Assembly: GCA_020466095.1 (NCBI GenBank)
Contig: CM035807.1
Coordinates: 52,666,752-52,730,751, forward strand
Length of the DNA stretch: 64,000 nt
Reading direction: 5' to 3'
DNA from: Chlorops oryzae
Taxonomy: Eukaryota > Arthropoda > Insecta > Diptera > Chloropidae
Position numbers and translations under genes: made by a program. Positions 1 through 9,791 of the stretch are shown here, in pieces. Numbering within the stretch: the first letter of the stretch is position 1; every line of letters starts with the position of its first letter. Under the pieces are notes generated by a model. It was not told where the DNA came from. It searched no databases and saw only the letters and a list, made by a program, of their open reading frames with translations.

Positions 1-297
1 GCTCATGTTCAAGGACCTTCGTTAGCATGGTTATATTAACACAGTTTTGTGCCCAAATCATTTGCCAAAAATCGTTTAGTGTATTTTTAAGGGGACCCTG
101 TGTTGCAATGTATTCTTTTTTTTCTAAAAAAACCCATCAACATAATTGGCGTGAATGTAGTCCTGCTTATGTCTGTTAGGTAGTTTCACCCTACTGTGAT
201 CAAGACAGGGGACATTTGAATATCTGTTTTTTGGTTTGTTTTTTTAGGAAATTTTTTATGTTTGCTTGGTCCACTAGTTCTGGGAGAGTGAAATATT
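1..297 (-). pseudogene. N-terminal part of classical protein tyrosine phosphatase domain (E2-A)
   Basis: Downstream of integrase the minus strand encodes the beginning of a PTP domain: EEYFTLP at about 274-297, the phosphotyrosine-recognition region (NRY..., DHSRVKL), a YIxANYVDG motif and YIATQGP, then DFWQMIW (about 50-75) and MLTKVL at the edge. Order and spacing match classical tyrosine-specific PTPs. The pol frame enters this domain directly; a change in the T-run at about 232-246 (one extra T and a G-to-T change relative to E2-B) shifts the frame. The segment encoding DFWQMIW (31-94) is missing from E2-B. The catalytic half lies outside the window. PTPs remove phosphate from phosphotyrosine; the role in a retroelement is unknown. 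Confidence 0.82.
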
Positions 298-2191
298 CTT
301 CCGCAACCTTTTCATCGTTTGAAATTATTCTCTCATGATTACACTTTTCCGTTGGTGTTGTTACATGTTCTACGATATACGTTTTCTCCTTTTTACTATG
401 GTCTAATTTTATCAAATTTTTGTGGTAGGTTTTCTTTTTTCCCTTAATAAGTAATCGTACATTTGCCGGAGAAGGTATGGAAATTATTTCAAATGGTCCC
501 TCCCAAATGGGTGAAAATTTATTTTGTCTATTTTGATTTTTTAGCCAAACTTTATCTCCTATTTTGAACTTTCTTTCTTTTGAATTTTTGTCATAATATA
601 TCTTTGACTTTTCTTTTGCAGATTTTTGATTTTGTCTAACAATTTCATAGCTTCTTTGAATTTGGTACTTCAAAATTTTGCTATAATCGTCGGGATTATA
701 CAAAGGACCCGGTTTATGCTTTAATTTAATTGGAATTTCGAAATCGAAGCCGAAAAGTGTTCTACTGGGTGTTTGTTTTGTGGATGAATGTATTGTGTTG
801 TTATGCACGTGCATAGCGTGGTGCAACCATTCATCCCAATTCGTGCCATCCTCATTGACAAAATTTCGAAGGAATTCCGCAAGGGGCCGGTGACTTCTTT
901 CAAGAGCACCATTGGCTTGCGGGTGGTATGGCGAAGTTTGCGATTTTTTAATGCCAAGAATTTTGCAAACTTCTTGAAATAAAACGGAAGTAAAATTTGT
1001 ACCATTGCCTGTTATTAACACTTTAGGGATATTAAATTTGGCAATTATTTCATTAAAAAAGGCTCTTGCCACAGTTGATGCTTCGGCATCTGGTATGGCT
1101 ACGCAAATGAAATATTTAGAAAAATCGTCTAAAAATGTAAGTATGTATTTATTCCCTCTTGATGAGAGCGGAAGCGGACCAACTATATCCATGAATACTT
1201 TATCAAACGGTCTGTGGGGAGTATTGGTTATAGCCATAGGCAATTTTTCTACGCGGGAACTTTTATTCTTTTGGCAAAGTTGGCATGAGTCTATGTAATC
1301 TTTTATGTGCTTCTGCATGCCTTCCCATTTAAATTGTTTTCTGACACGAAAGTATGTTTTCAAAAACCCTTTATGGCCTCCTATTGGACTGTCATGGAAA
1401 ATTTTTATAATTTTTTGTATCTCTGTTGGATCCGTTATCACAACTGCCGTATCTTCGTTATAATTCTCAATCGGGCTTACAGTTGTTGACGTATCGAATT
1501 CTTCTGGTTTTGTTTTTGAAATTGATCTGGTTACTACTGCTATTGGTGTTTCTGAATTTGGGAGTCTACTTAGTGCATCTGCATTAAGGTTATTTTTTCC
1601 GGGTTTGTAAAGGATTTCAAAATCGTATTCTAAAAGTTTCAATCGAAAACGGCCCAATCTGGTATCTTGGTCTTTTAAATTCGCTATGCCTTTAAGTGGT
1701 TTATGGTCGGTATAAATTTTGAAATGTTTGCCCAATAGGTATGTTCTAAAATTTTTAACTGCCCAAACTATTGCCAAAAATTCTTTTTCTATCGTGGAAT
1801 ATCGTTTTTCGGTTGCACTGAGTGCTCTACTGGCATAGTATATTGGCAGATCCTGTCCTGGCTCACCTTGCGACAATACTGCACCTAATGCTTCGTTGCT
1901 GGCGTCTGTTGTAAGAATAAATAACTTTTCAAAATCAGGATATTGTAGTATAGGGGGGCTTGTCACTGCTCCTTTCAATTTCTCCATTGCGTCTTGGCAA
2001 TGCTTATTCCAAATAAATTTCTCTTCTTTAAATAGTGATTCATGTTCTGCGCCCTCGAGTCTGTTTCGTAAAAAGGGGTCCTGAATACCAAAAATAAATT
2101 TATTTTTTCCTAATTTCTGGTAGTCGTGTAGCAATGCTACTGCTTCAGTACGGTTCCACAATTCCCTAATAAGCTCTTCGGCTTCACGCAA
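200..2191 (-). CDS. Gag C-terminus / RNase H / integrase fusion ORF running into the PTP domain (E2-A)
   Basis: Open for 663 codons. Residues 1-55 resemble the capsid C-terminus of E1 Gag. At about residue 56 the sequence jumps into RNase H (TTDASN at 94-99, TDHKPL about 161) and then integrase: HHCC zinc finger about 266-306 and catalytic core with D335 (MDIVGP) and E431 (GALERS). The second catalytic Asp is Gly395 (ITGNGTNF, codon 1007-1009), so strand transfer should be lost. Protease and RT are absent: a precise in-frame deletion fuses Gag to RNase H. The first residue in this frame is a TTG; the frame actually continues upstream into gag through a single TAA (2273-2275). The C-terminus continues past integrase into the PTP start without a stop. 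Confidence 0.88.
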   Translation of the reverse strand: MREAEELIRELWNRTEAVALLHDYQKLGKNKFIFGIQDPFLRNRLEGAEHESLFKEEKFIWNKHCQDAMEKLKGAVTSPPILQYPDFEKLFILTTDASNEALGAVLSQGEPGQDLPIYYASRALSATEKRYSTIEKEFLAIVWAVKNFRTYLLGKHFKIYTDHKPLKGIANLKDQDTRLGRFRLKLLEYDFEILYKPGKNNLNADALSRLPNSETPIAVVTRSISKTKPEEFDTSTTVSPIENYNEDTAVVITDPTEIQKIIKIFHDSPIGGHKGFLKTYFRVRKQFKWEGMQKHIKDYIDSCQLCQKNKSSRVEKLPMAITNTPHRPFDKVFMDIVGPLPLSSRGNKYILTFLDDFSKYFICVAIPDAEASTVARAFFNEIIAKFNIPKVLITGNGTNFTSVLFQEVCKILGIKKSQTSPYHPQANGALERSHRPLAEFLRNFVNEDGTNWDEWLHHAMHVHNNTIHSSTKQTPSRTLFGFDFEIPIKLKHKPGPLYNPDDYSKILKYQIQRSYEIVRQNQKSAKEKSKIYYDKNSKERKFKIGDKVWLKNQNRQNKFSPIWEGPFEIISIPSPANVRLLIKGKKKTYHKNLIKLDHSKKEKTYIVEHVTTPTEKCNHERIISNDEKVAEEYFTLPELVDQANIKNFLKKQTKKQIFKCPLS

Positions 2192-2272
2192 TAAAGATTC
2201 TATCTTCCTACCAAACTCCGAAACCTTCTCAGTACTCTGCTGCTTTGCGGAATCAATTTCATATCTGATTGT

Positions 2273-3295
2273 TTATAAGCTTCGTTTTTTCAAAAATTCT
2301 GATTTTATGACGTCATTTAACTCATCCAGATTGTTTATTATTCTCTTTGAGACAATTTCGTAAGCTTTGCCTGCTAGTCTGTTTTTTATGCAACCAAGTG
2401 TGTCGCTTATATTGCTGTTCCCTACTACGCTTTTCAATAATCCAATTCCATTAACAAATCTATCAACTTCTAGATATAAATCGGCATTGTTAGTGCCTGA
2501 AAAATATGGAACGAGGTTATTTACTTTTCCCATCAATTCGTCTACCTGCATATTGGTGGCCATATTTATACGTATTGTATGATGGGATGGGGAGGATGTT
2601 GGGATAGTTAGATTATCGGTGCTGGGGCTAGTTGTCTTGATTGTAGGAATAATATACTGAGCAGTAGTTGTGGGTGTTAAGGAATTTTCGTTAAGTGGAA
2701 CTACGTTTTGAACTGTGGGGAGAGCGAGATTATCTGTGTTTGAGCTAGTTGTCCTAAGTTTTCGCGCTTGGCTTGGGTTAGGAGAGGCTGCGGTGTTACA
2801 AACGTTTTTTAATGCTGTCTTAAGCTGTTTAACTTCCTGTTTCAAATATCTTACTTCCTCCTCGCTTTCCTTTAAGCGTGCTTTGTCTTTTTCTACTGTT
2901 TCTGCTAACTTATTACCGACGGCCTTACTTAGTGATTCTCTTAGTTTTTGGTTATCTCTTTCAGATTCGTCAACCAAATTATTCTGTACGTCAATCTGTG
3001 CTCTTAATTTTTTGCACTCTCTTGTTAAACCCTGTATTGACTCTTCTAGTATCTGAATTTTTTTCTCTGTGGCCTGTTCCGAAACACTTACTGAATTTTT
3101 GATTTGATTAATTAAAAACGTAGCTTCCCCTAATTTTGAAAATTGACCCAGCACTGCTTGATCCTTTACTAATTTCGAAACTTCCTTGCTCAAAATTGAT
3201 TCTCGTGCTAACTCCCTTGCTTCTCTAAGAACTTCTTCGGAATCAGTTTCGAATAATTTTAGTTTGTCTTTTAACGCATCTAGTTCTTTGGCCAT
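2273..3295 (-). CDS. Gag with long N-terminal coiled coil (E2-A)
   Basis: 340 residues from ATG at 3295. Residues 1-165 are a charged heptad-rich coiled coil containing an LGQFSKLGEA.FLI segment also present in E1 Gag; 165-240 is a Ser/Thr/Pro-rich linker; 240-340 resembles a capsid N-terminal region (PYFSGTN..DLYLEVDRF). It ends at TAA 2273-2275, after which the same frame stays open into capsid and RNase H, so this stop is either a mutation or a readthrough site. E2-B has the same stop. Gag forms the particle shell in gypsy elements. No zinc knuckle remains because of the deletion described for the next ORF. Confidence 0.85.
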   Translation of the reverse strand: MAKELDALKDKLKLFETDSEEVLREARELARESILSKEVSKLVKDQAVLGQFSKLGEATFLINQIKNSVSVSEQATEKKIQILEESIQGLTRECKKLRAQIDVQNNLVDESERDNQKLRESLSKAVGNKLAETVEKDKARLKESEEEVRYLKQEVKQLKTALKNVCNTAASPNPSQARKLRTTSSNTDNLALPTVQNVVPLNENSLTPTTTAQYIIPTIKTTSPSTDNLTIPTSSPSHHTIRINMATNMQVDELMGKVNNLVPYFSGTNNADLYLEVDRFVNGIGLLKSVVGNSNISDTLGCIKNRLAGKAYEIVSKRIINNLDELNDVIKSEFLKKRSL

Positions 3296-3375
3296 AAGGT
3301 TTAATTATATTTACCGTAAAATCAAAAATAATAAGCAGGGACTCAATGTGGTTATAGTAAATAATTTTCTGTTGT

Positions 3376-3384
3376 ACTTACCAT
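3376..3384 (-). promoter_or_regulatory. Leader start codon abutting a consensus splice donor (ATG|GTAAGT)
   Basis: About 90 bases upstream of gag the minus strand reads AAAATG|GTAAGTAC. The ATG is at 3382-3384 and GTAAGT at 3376-3381, a near-perfect 5' splice site. E2-B (14091-14099) and both E1 copies (ATG|GTGAGTAC) have the same arrangement although their leaders otherwise differ, suggesting selection. It could supply a start codon to spliced mRNAs for downstream genes. Confidence 0.65.
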
Positions 3385-3723
3385 TTTAATTTTAGTTATT
3401 TTTCGCCACATTGCTTGGTGAAATCGTTGATTTAAATTTCTTGTCCTTGGTAACTGCTACTGTTGATTCTCGTAAAACAAATATTATTTCAATACTTCTG
3501 CCCAGACGCCAGGATTCAAAAAATATTTACTTGCGTTAAAAAATATTGACCTGTGTTTTACCATACAATCGTGCTAATGAATTGATCGGCTGTTTTTGGT
3601 AGCAACTAGTCGCTAATTAAAATTGACACAATTCCAACTTAGCAAAATGCGCCAAGCTGCATAGCGATCAATATAATTTTGTTCAAAGCTTTGAGGAAAC
3701 TGAGTTCTCATCCAACTGAAAGT

Positions 3724-3745
3724 CAGTCGAATACCGGCTGCGCCA
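3724..3745 (-). promoter_or_regulatory. Primer-binding site of E2-A
   Basis: Minus strand TGGCGCAGCCGGTATTCGAC begins 5 bases (TTATT) after the LTR end. The first 11 bases differ by one from TGGCGCAGTCG, the complement expected for the 3' end of insect tRNA-Ser. The E1 site is nearly the same. Confidence 0.75.
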
Positions 3746-3750
3746 AATAA

Positions 3751-4595
3751 TGTTGGGATCTAAGGAAGTGAAGCGCTCAGACGGGGTCGAGCGTATAAAC
3801 GTTCCTTTATTCCAATGCTGAGGTATAGGAAACCAAGCGCTCAGACAGTGTCGAGCGTATAATAGTCCCTATATTTCCTTTTAAATAAAAGATTGTATCT
3901 AAGGTTTAATCCTTTTATTTAATGTTTGAATCCTTAGGTCTAAACAGAATTACTTATCCTAACTTGAAACTGTCCTATGCTTCCGACGTCGTGGCCCGTG
4001 GGTGAGTACGCTCGCAGAAGAAGTCCTCTTCCAGTTGACGAAGCTTCGTTTATATAGGTCAATATTGCTGATCTTACAATATTGGAAATTCCCACTGTCC
4101 GCGATCGTCGTGGATTCTTCCCGAACACATTGCATAAGCTTGACCGCGACCTTCACCCGCAATTGTACCAACATTGCCATATTGTTGTTGTTGCTACATT
4201 AAGCTATTCCAAGGTTCGTATTGCTTCTTTTGTAGTTGTTATTGTTGTTGCCAGCGATCGGATTGCAATTGTGCATTCGCTGTGCCAGTGCTGAGATTAG
4301 ACAATCGTGCATATACGGTGCCTGTATTGTTGTTGCTAGCTGTCGCCCTGCAAATGCATGCACCGTGTTTGTGCTTAATGCTCTTGTAATTACCAGCGAT
4401 CGGGTTGCGCATATGCTTATGCTCGTGCTGGTGTTGTTGTTGTAGTAGCCAAACTGTCTCTGTCAGCGGTTTTCGCTAGCCGCTGCTTTTCAGTAGCATG
4501 GAATCACCTTGAAGTAGAAACTCATGAATGCAGGTCACTGCCTTTTGTTTTCCGTTTAAGGTGACCACATGTGAGTTTGGGAGAGACTCACAACA
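3751..4595 (-). repeat. 5' LTR of E2-A (845 bp)
   Basis: Terminates TGTTG...CAACA. On the minus strand it begins TGTTGTGAGT and contains a short terminal stem (GTGAGT/ACTCAC), a TATATAAA box at about 4049-4057, and AATAAA near 3905. Toward its 3' end are two copies of a direct repeat around AAGCGCTCAGAC...GTCGAGCGTATAA (about 3771 and 3834). Nearly identical copies are at 14411-15255 and, with a 142-bp deletion, 6999-7701. Confidence 0.92.
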
Positions 4596-5855
4596 GGTAC
4601 AACGTAAAATATTAGCTCGAAACATTGTCCGTCGATGACACAATCAGCTTTAATTTTTTCAAACGGCTTTATTCTATTTTCACTTTTGTTTTTCCCAAAA
4701 CCAACCAAGTAGATGTTTGATTCCATTAGCTTTGTATTTTGCAGTCCTTCGAAAACGTCATGTGAAATTATATTGAATTTACTTCCGGTGTCGAATAATG
4801 CAATCACGCTTGTTCCTTTTATTTCGATTCGTTTCTTCAGAATATCTTTCGGTTCGCATACACATCACACATTCGAATCATTTTGCTTCTTTGGACAGCT
4901 CTTAGCTAAATGACCGAAATCGTTTTAAGCAAAACATTTTGTTCCTTTTCCTTAATTTACACAATCCGACGACTTGTGTCCACTCGCGCCGCAATTATAG
5001 CAATTGATTTTGCTTGTGTTTTTACTGTTTTGTTTTGATTTCTCACTCTGTGTCATTTTCTCATTATTCGTACTCTTCTTACTGTCAACGTACGTTGTTT
5101 TCTTGCTTTCATCACTCTCCGGTTTAGTTTTCGAACGAATTAGTTCATAACATTTCAGTTTTTTCGTAAACTCTTTTAAGTTTCGTGCGCCGTACAAAAT
5201 TACTTTATTTGAAGTTGAATCTCTTACACCGTCAATTGTATATTGCATTAAAGCATCGTCGTCTATGTTGCCGTTTACAGCAATGCCCTTCATTCTGAAA
5301 AAGTACTCTCGCACATTTTCATCTTTGTTTATTTTTATTTCCGAAAGTTGCTTATGTATTTGCGCACTGTTGATGACTGTGTCGAATTCTTGTAGAAGTG
5401 CTTCTCTTAATTTATACCACGTCGTTACACCTCTTTCGCAATTAATAAATAACTTTGCAACTCCTTTCAGCGATTTCTTTGCAAACACATACTTTTGCAA
5501 ATTGTCCCAGAGCATAATATCAGCTGTTTCTTCAAAGTCTCGAATTCAGAATCTATTTGGAATATTTTCGCCGTCGAATGGTCGTATTGAATCTTCGATG
5601 TCTCTGAAGTTGACTGTGAAACGCACAGGCATAATATGGTTGTCTCCTTCTAACGAATGGGATCGCGGTTCACCCAATACACTACGGTTATAGTCTCCAA
5701 TGATCTCGCTATTTCCACTCTGCAATATTCGGCGATTTGTTTGAGTTCGCTGTATGTTGTTACTTGTAGTAACCAATTTTGCTTCGTTGTCGTCTTATTC
5801 TTTCGCTAGATCGAGCGGATGTTTGAAGTTGTGGTTGCGAAGTCGCCTTATTACT
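4596..5855 (-). pseudogene. Y element copy 1: gag and 5' part of protease, degenerate
   Basis: Minus-strand remains of a Ty3/gypsy element. Gag from 5855 down contains capsid-like sequence, a Lys/Ser-rich tail and a CCHC knuckle (CYNCGASGHKSSDC, about 4958-5000). A second knuckle is broken by a stop. The protease segment has the LFDTGS active-site motif (about 4785-4803) and is cut at 4596 by insertion of E2-A. In this copy a Trp codon changed to TGA near 5545 interrupts gag. The stretch is almost identical to 15256-16515 because of tandem duplication; the rest of this Y copy lies left of the window. Confidence 0.85.
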
Positions 5856-6998
5856 ACTGGAGGTTCGCTTAAAATTTTCTTGATCGTTTTGAACGCTGAT
5901 TCGACTTCATCATTAATCTCGAACTTCCGACCTTTTTTCCGCAAGTCGCTCAGTGGCTTTGCAATTAAAGAGAAATTGTGCACAAATTTCCGAAAGTAGC
6001 CGGCGAGTCCCAGAAAACTTGCAAGCTGCTTCAGATTCTGTGGCATTTTGTAATTCCTAAGCGAATCAATCTTTGCAGGAGATGGTGAAATCGTGTTATT
6101 TTCGATAACGTATCCGAGAAATTCCACCCGTTTTCTTAAAAAGCTACTTTTCTTAAAATTGATATCAACACCTTTTCGAGATTCCTCAGTGCTCTTTCCT
6201 CATTGCTGGCTGGGATAATGACGTCTTCAACGTAAGGTAAAGCGATATTTTGGCGTGTCAAGCCGCTGCAAATATTTTTGACGTATCGCTGAAAGACAAT
6301 CGGCGAGTTCGATAACCCAAAAGGAACTTTCAAAAATTGATATTGTCCACTGTGCGTGACAAACGACGTGTATTTTCGACTTGATTTTTCCACGTCAACA
6401 TGGAAGAAACCGTTTTTAAGATCAATGGCGCTGAAAACCTGTGCGTCCTGCAAGCGATAGAGCTGATCTTCTATAAGTGGTAAAGGGAATCTATCCCTTA
6501 GAATCACTTTGTTATTTTTTCGATAGTCGATGCATAGTCTTGGGGTGCCATCGCGCTTGCGTACCAGTATCACCGGGCTACAGAATTCCGAATTTGAATA
6601 CTCAATTATGCCATTCTTCAGCCACTGATCCACTTGCTCGTCGACTATGCAGTGCTCACTTATTGGTAATCTATGTGGTCTTGAGAATATAGTAGATTCG
6701 TCTTTCAGAACAACCGTCATTTGAACATTCGCACTTTTGCACTTGTTAGGTTTATATTCTTTGACAAGTTTATGCACCTTCTCTCTTGTCGATTTGCTTA
6801 TAGACGGGCCTGCATCCAATTTCGTGTCATTGCTTCCGTCAATGCTGATTTTCATAAAATTTTGAATTATTTTGGTTTCGTCGTAGTCGCCAGTTTTTTG
6901 CTTCTTAATTGAAATACCAGTAGAGTTGATTTTAATTTCAGTTTGATGACAAATATCTTCTCCAATTATTGCAGGTATGTCAACACAATTCGTTGGTA
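5856..6998 (-). pseudogene. Y element: protease-RT linker and reverse transcriptase fragment
   Basis: Minus-strand Ty3/gypsy RT: PVILVRKRDGTPRLCIDYR, DLKNGFFHV and FGLSNSPIVFQR blocks at 6136-6855, continuing in a second frame at 5856-6127 (EFLGYVI...LASFLGLAGYFRKF). The YxDD box reads YVED (about 6228-6240), replacing the first catalytic Asp of the pair. The right end (6993-6998, ...TTGGTA) is the other side of the E2-B target site: the protease interrupted at 15256 continues here. At 5855/5856 RT runs directly into the gag N-terminal region of Y copy 1, marking the duplication junction. RNase H and integrase of this copy are absent. Confidence 0.85.
6995..6998. repeat. Target-site duplication GGTA of E2-B (left)
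   Basis: GGTA at 6995-6998 matches GGTA at 15256-15259. Removing 6999-15259 restores a continuous Y protease-RT linker reading frame. Confidence 0.85.
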
Positions 6999-7701
6999 TG
7001 TTGGGATCTAAGGAAGTGAAGCGCTCAGACGGGGTCGAGCGTATAAATGTTCCTTTATTCCAATGCTGAGGTAGAGGAAACCAAGCGCTCAGACAGTGTC
7101 GAGCGTATAATAGTCCCTATATTTCCTTTTAAATAAAAGATTGTATCTAAGGTTTAATCCTTTTATTTAATGTTTGAATCCTTAGGTCTAAACAGAATTA
7201 CTTATCCTAACTTGAAACTGCCCTATGCTTCCAACGTCGTGGCCCGTGGGTGAGTACGCTCGCAGAAAAAGTCCTCTTCCAGTTGTCGAAGCTTCGTTTA
7301 TATAGGTCAATATTGCTGATCTTGCAATATTGGAAATTCCCACTGTCCGCGATCGTCGTGGATTCTTCCCGAACACATTGCATAAGCTTGACCGCGACCT
7401 TCACCCGCAATTGTACCAACATTGCCATATTGTTGTTGTTGCTAGCTGTCGCCCTGCAAATGCATGCACCGTGTTTGTGCTTAATGCTCTTGTAATTACC
7501 AGCGATCGGGTTGCGCATATGCTTATGCTCGTGCTGGTGTGGTTGTTGTAGTAGCCAAACTGTCTCTGTCAGCGGTTTTCGCTAGCCGCTGCTTTTCAGT
7601 AGCATGGAATCACCTTGAAGTAGAAACTCATGAATGCAGGTCACTGCCTTTTGTTTTCCGTTTAAGGTGACCACATGCGAGTTTGGGAGAGACTCACAAC
7701 A
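6999..7701 (-). repeat. 3' LTR of E2-B (703 bp)
   Basis: Same termini as the 5' LTR but lacks about 142 bp. The missing block lies between two TTGTTGTTGCTA repeats still seen in the 845-bp LTRs, so it was probably lost by slippage or recombination between them. A few substitutions relative to the 5' LTR show the insertion is not brand new. Confidence 0.92.
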
Positions 7702-7716
7702 TCCCTCCCCCTTTGA
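7702..7716 (-). promoter_or_regulatory. Polypurine tract of E2-B
   Basis: Minus strand AAAGGGGGAGGGA lies immediately before the 3' LTR, the expected plus-strand primer. The identical purine run precedes the E1 LTRs at about 44227-44239 and 59044-59056. Confidence 0.85.
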
Positions 7717-8655
7717 AGAAAGTTGCCACAAGGCGACGTTAGAAAACTCCGAACAGAATGCTTCTTGTCATGCATCATTTTGATTAAATTGTGGCGGTTG
7801 AGATTTTACTGGATGATTTTCATGTTAATGTTGCTGTTGAAAGTTGTTTTGAGCACATAGCGATCGGAAGATAATTTGTTGGAAGCTATTTGTGTCGCAA
7901 GTCTGATTTCACCTTGGCGATGGCTGGTAGAGGTAAATATTCTCGCTGTTCGTTCTTCATGTTTTAATAAGGCTTGGTGCATAGTGACGTGCATCTGCTT
8001 ACCACTAGACTGTGTTACATTATTACAAAGCTGTAATTTGTTGCTGTTTTATTTTGAATTGGTCTGGCCATCTGCAGTTTGGGGTAAAACACCATCTTCG
8101 GTTGACAGTTGAGGGCTGAAGTTCTAAGTGATGACTTATTGCTAACTTATTGCGTAATTTAGACGTTAATGTAAATGTTAACAAATTTTCTCTTTTACAA
8201 TTTTGTTTTGCGTCCTACATCTTTCTTAATATTAACATTTTATTTTGATCGGGATTTAATAGGTTTTTAATAAAATTTGTTTTGTAATCGATCCCTTCCC
8301 CCTCTTTGAGGAAGGTTGCAAATTTACTCTTTTTATAATTTCTCTCTTCTATAAAGTCTTTATCTTTTTTCTTCTTAATTGATATAATTTAATGAAAAAC
8401 TAAGATTAAATAAATTTTTCTCCACATAAAAGTTGAACATTTATATAGTTAAGGTACACATTTTATATAAATTTTTTTTTTGTTTTTGTTTTTTTTTTTT
8501 GTTTTTTGTTTTTATTATTTTTTATTTTTAATTTTTTTTTTTTTGTTTTTTTTTTATTTTATTTTTTTTTTTCTTGCATATAGTTTTAATTAATTGAAAA
8601 ACTGGATTTAGACATATAAATTTATATTTATGTTATATTTTAGATTATATTTTCT
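7717..8655. other. Non-coding 3' region of E2-B
   Basis: No credible ORF. It contains a second polypurine-tract-like box on the minus strand at about 8291-8319 (GCAACCTTCCTCAAAG then GGGGGAAGGGAT), resembling the true tract at 7702-7730, and a T-rich low-complexity stretch at about 8468-8575. Confidence 0.6.
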
Positions 8656-9473
8656 TCATAAACATTTTATTTCAAACTTATTTTGTCTAGTTATTAATAA
8701 GTAAAAAATCTTCCCATTTAATTTTACTTGTTTTTCTTTTTTCGTTTTCTTTGTAGTTTTATTCTTCTTCATTTCTTTCAATATTCCCAACAGGGTTTCT
8801 CTTTCAAATTGTGTTATGGAATTTTGTTCGCATTCCCATTTTTTTAACAATGCCCCAAGATACGCTCTACCAATTTGAAGCGATCCATTTTCCATATCAA
8901 AATTTATTGGATTGAACGGTTTTTCTTTTTTTATAGTCGCACAGAATTCATTGGCGAATTTCAAAATATAAATCCCACAGTCCACTTGATTCTCTTGTTG
9001 CGGACAATTTGGGTAAGATAGTTAAAAATCGCCTTTGAAATTGCCAAAAATTATGGATCTTACTTTAATTTTTAAAAAATTTATTGTCTTTCCTATTTCC
9101 TCTATATCGTTTGGTCGCAGGGAGTCTAATACAAATATAATATATTGCCCTCTACTATTATAACGAGCATCCATTGATTGCTCTGACAAATTGGGAAAAT
9201 GAAGTGTTCATATGCCTTCATGGCAACCCTTTTTATTATCGTATTAATTCTTAATTCCCATATCTGCTTATTATTTGCTTTTCTAGCTGTTCTAAGTCCT
9301 TCGTACGCGAATGAATCAAATATATGGATTCTTTTTTCAAGTTTATGGTATATTAGAATCCAGTTTAGGAAAACGTTGACATGAATATCTGTTAACCATT
9401 TACCTTTAATTAGTTCTTCATATTCTTAATTTTTTAAAAATGAAATTCTTTTTCCCATTCTATACGAACACAT
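8656..9473 (-). pseudogene. Ulp1/SENP-type (C48) cysteine protease gene, degenerate (E2-B)
   Basis: Collinear with the E1 ORF at 42098. From ATG 9473: CSYRMGKRIS, then WLTDIHVNVFLNW, a FIFPICQSNQWMLV block, VLDSLRPND, NCPQQ and DCGIYILKFA (about 8940-8985), and a basic tail ending in NKFEIKCL. The family uses a His-Asp-Gln-Cys catalytic set; here Asp, Gln and Cys positions remain but His is Gln (CAA, 9174-9176). An early stop (about 9427) and frameshifts (about 9150 and 9020) break the frame. Ulp1 enzymes cleave SUMO or related modifiers. Presence at the same position in both E1 and E2 shows it is an ancestral cargo gene of the lineage. Confidence 0.82.
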
Positions 9474-9678
9474 ATGTGACATGTTAGATGTGCATATACC
9501 AACTTGCTGATTTTTCGCTGCTCTCCGCTTGATATTTTTCCTGAAAGAAAGATAAAAGACTAAAAATTAAACATTGAGCCCCTACTGCTGCTTGCTCGAA
9601 AAATCACATTTGGATATTTGACACCTTTATGCATTTCCGTCTTTTGTCGTATGACTTCTTGCATTTAATTACGTTTTG

Positions 9679-9717
<39 letters not shown>

Positions 9718-9791
9718 TTTTGCTTTTGGATGGGAAATAATTGCAAATTGCATAAAGCCAATGAGATGAGTGGTTCAAAAAATTTCAGGCT
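9474..9791. other. Intergenic stretch with 37-bp poly(T)
   Basis: No gene seen between the Ulp1 and Env-like remnants. A T-run at about 9680-9716 (A-run on the element's coding strand) is the only notable structure. Confidence 0.5.

Larger units (their letters stand above)
1..4595 (-). mobile_element. E2-A: errantivirus-like Ty3/gypsy element with a PTP domain, 3' part outside window
   Basis: Read on the minus strand: 5' LTR (3751-4595), primer-binding site, leader with splice donor, gag, RNase H-integrase, and the start of a PTP domain that runs off the left edge. It is nearly identical to E2-B (6999-15255). The right flank begins GGTA (4596-4599), the same duplicated target as E2-B, inside the same Y element, so A and B are duplicates of one insertion and not two independent insertions. 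Compared with E2-B it retains 64 bp in the PTP region and 55 bp in the leader. Ty3/gypsy assignment rests on the RNase H-integrase order and motifs; 'errantivirus-like' rests on relatedness to E1 and on the envelope remnant in E2-B. Confidence 0.9.

Noticed and set aside
31..94. The 64-bp segment in E2-A absent from E2-B as an intron
   Set aside because: It encodes the conserved PTP DFWxMIW block in frame and lacks GT...AG borders on the coding strand.
4174..4445. Cys-rich small ORFs inside the E2 LTR (also 14834-15105)
   Set aside because: Arise from TTGTTG/TGC repeats in the LTR; the reading is lost in the 703-bp LTR.
9680..9716. Poly(T) run as a LINE or SINE tail
   Set aside because: No adjacent element or target duplication could be found; treated as simple sequence.
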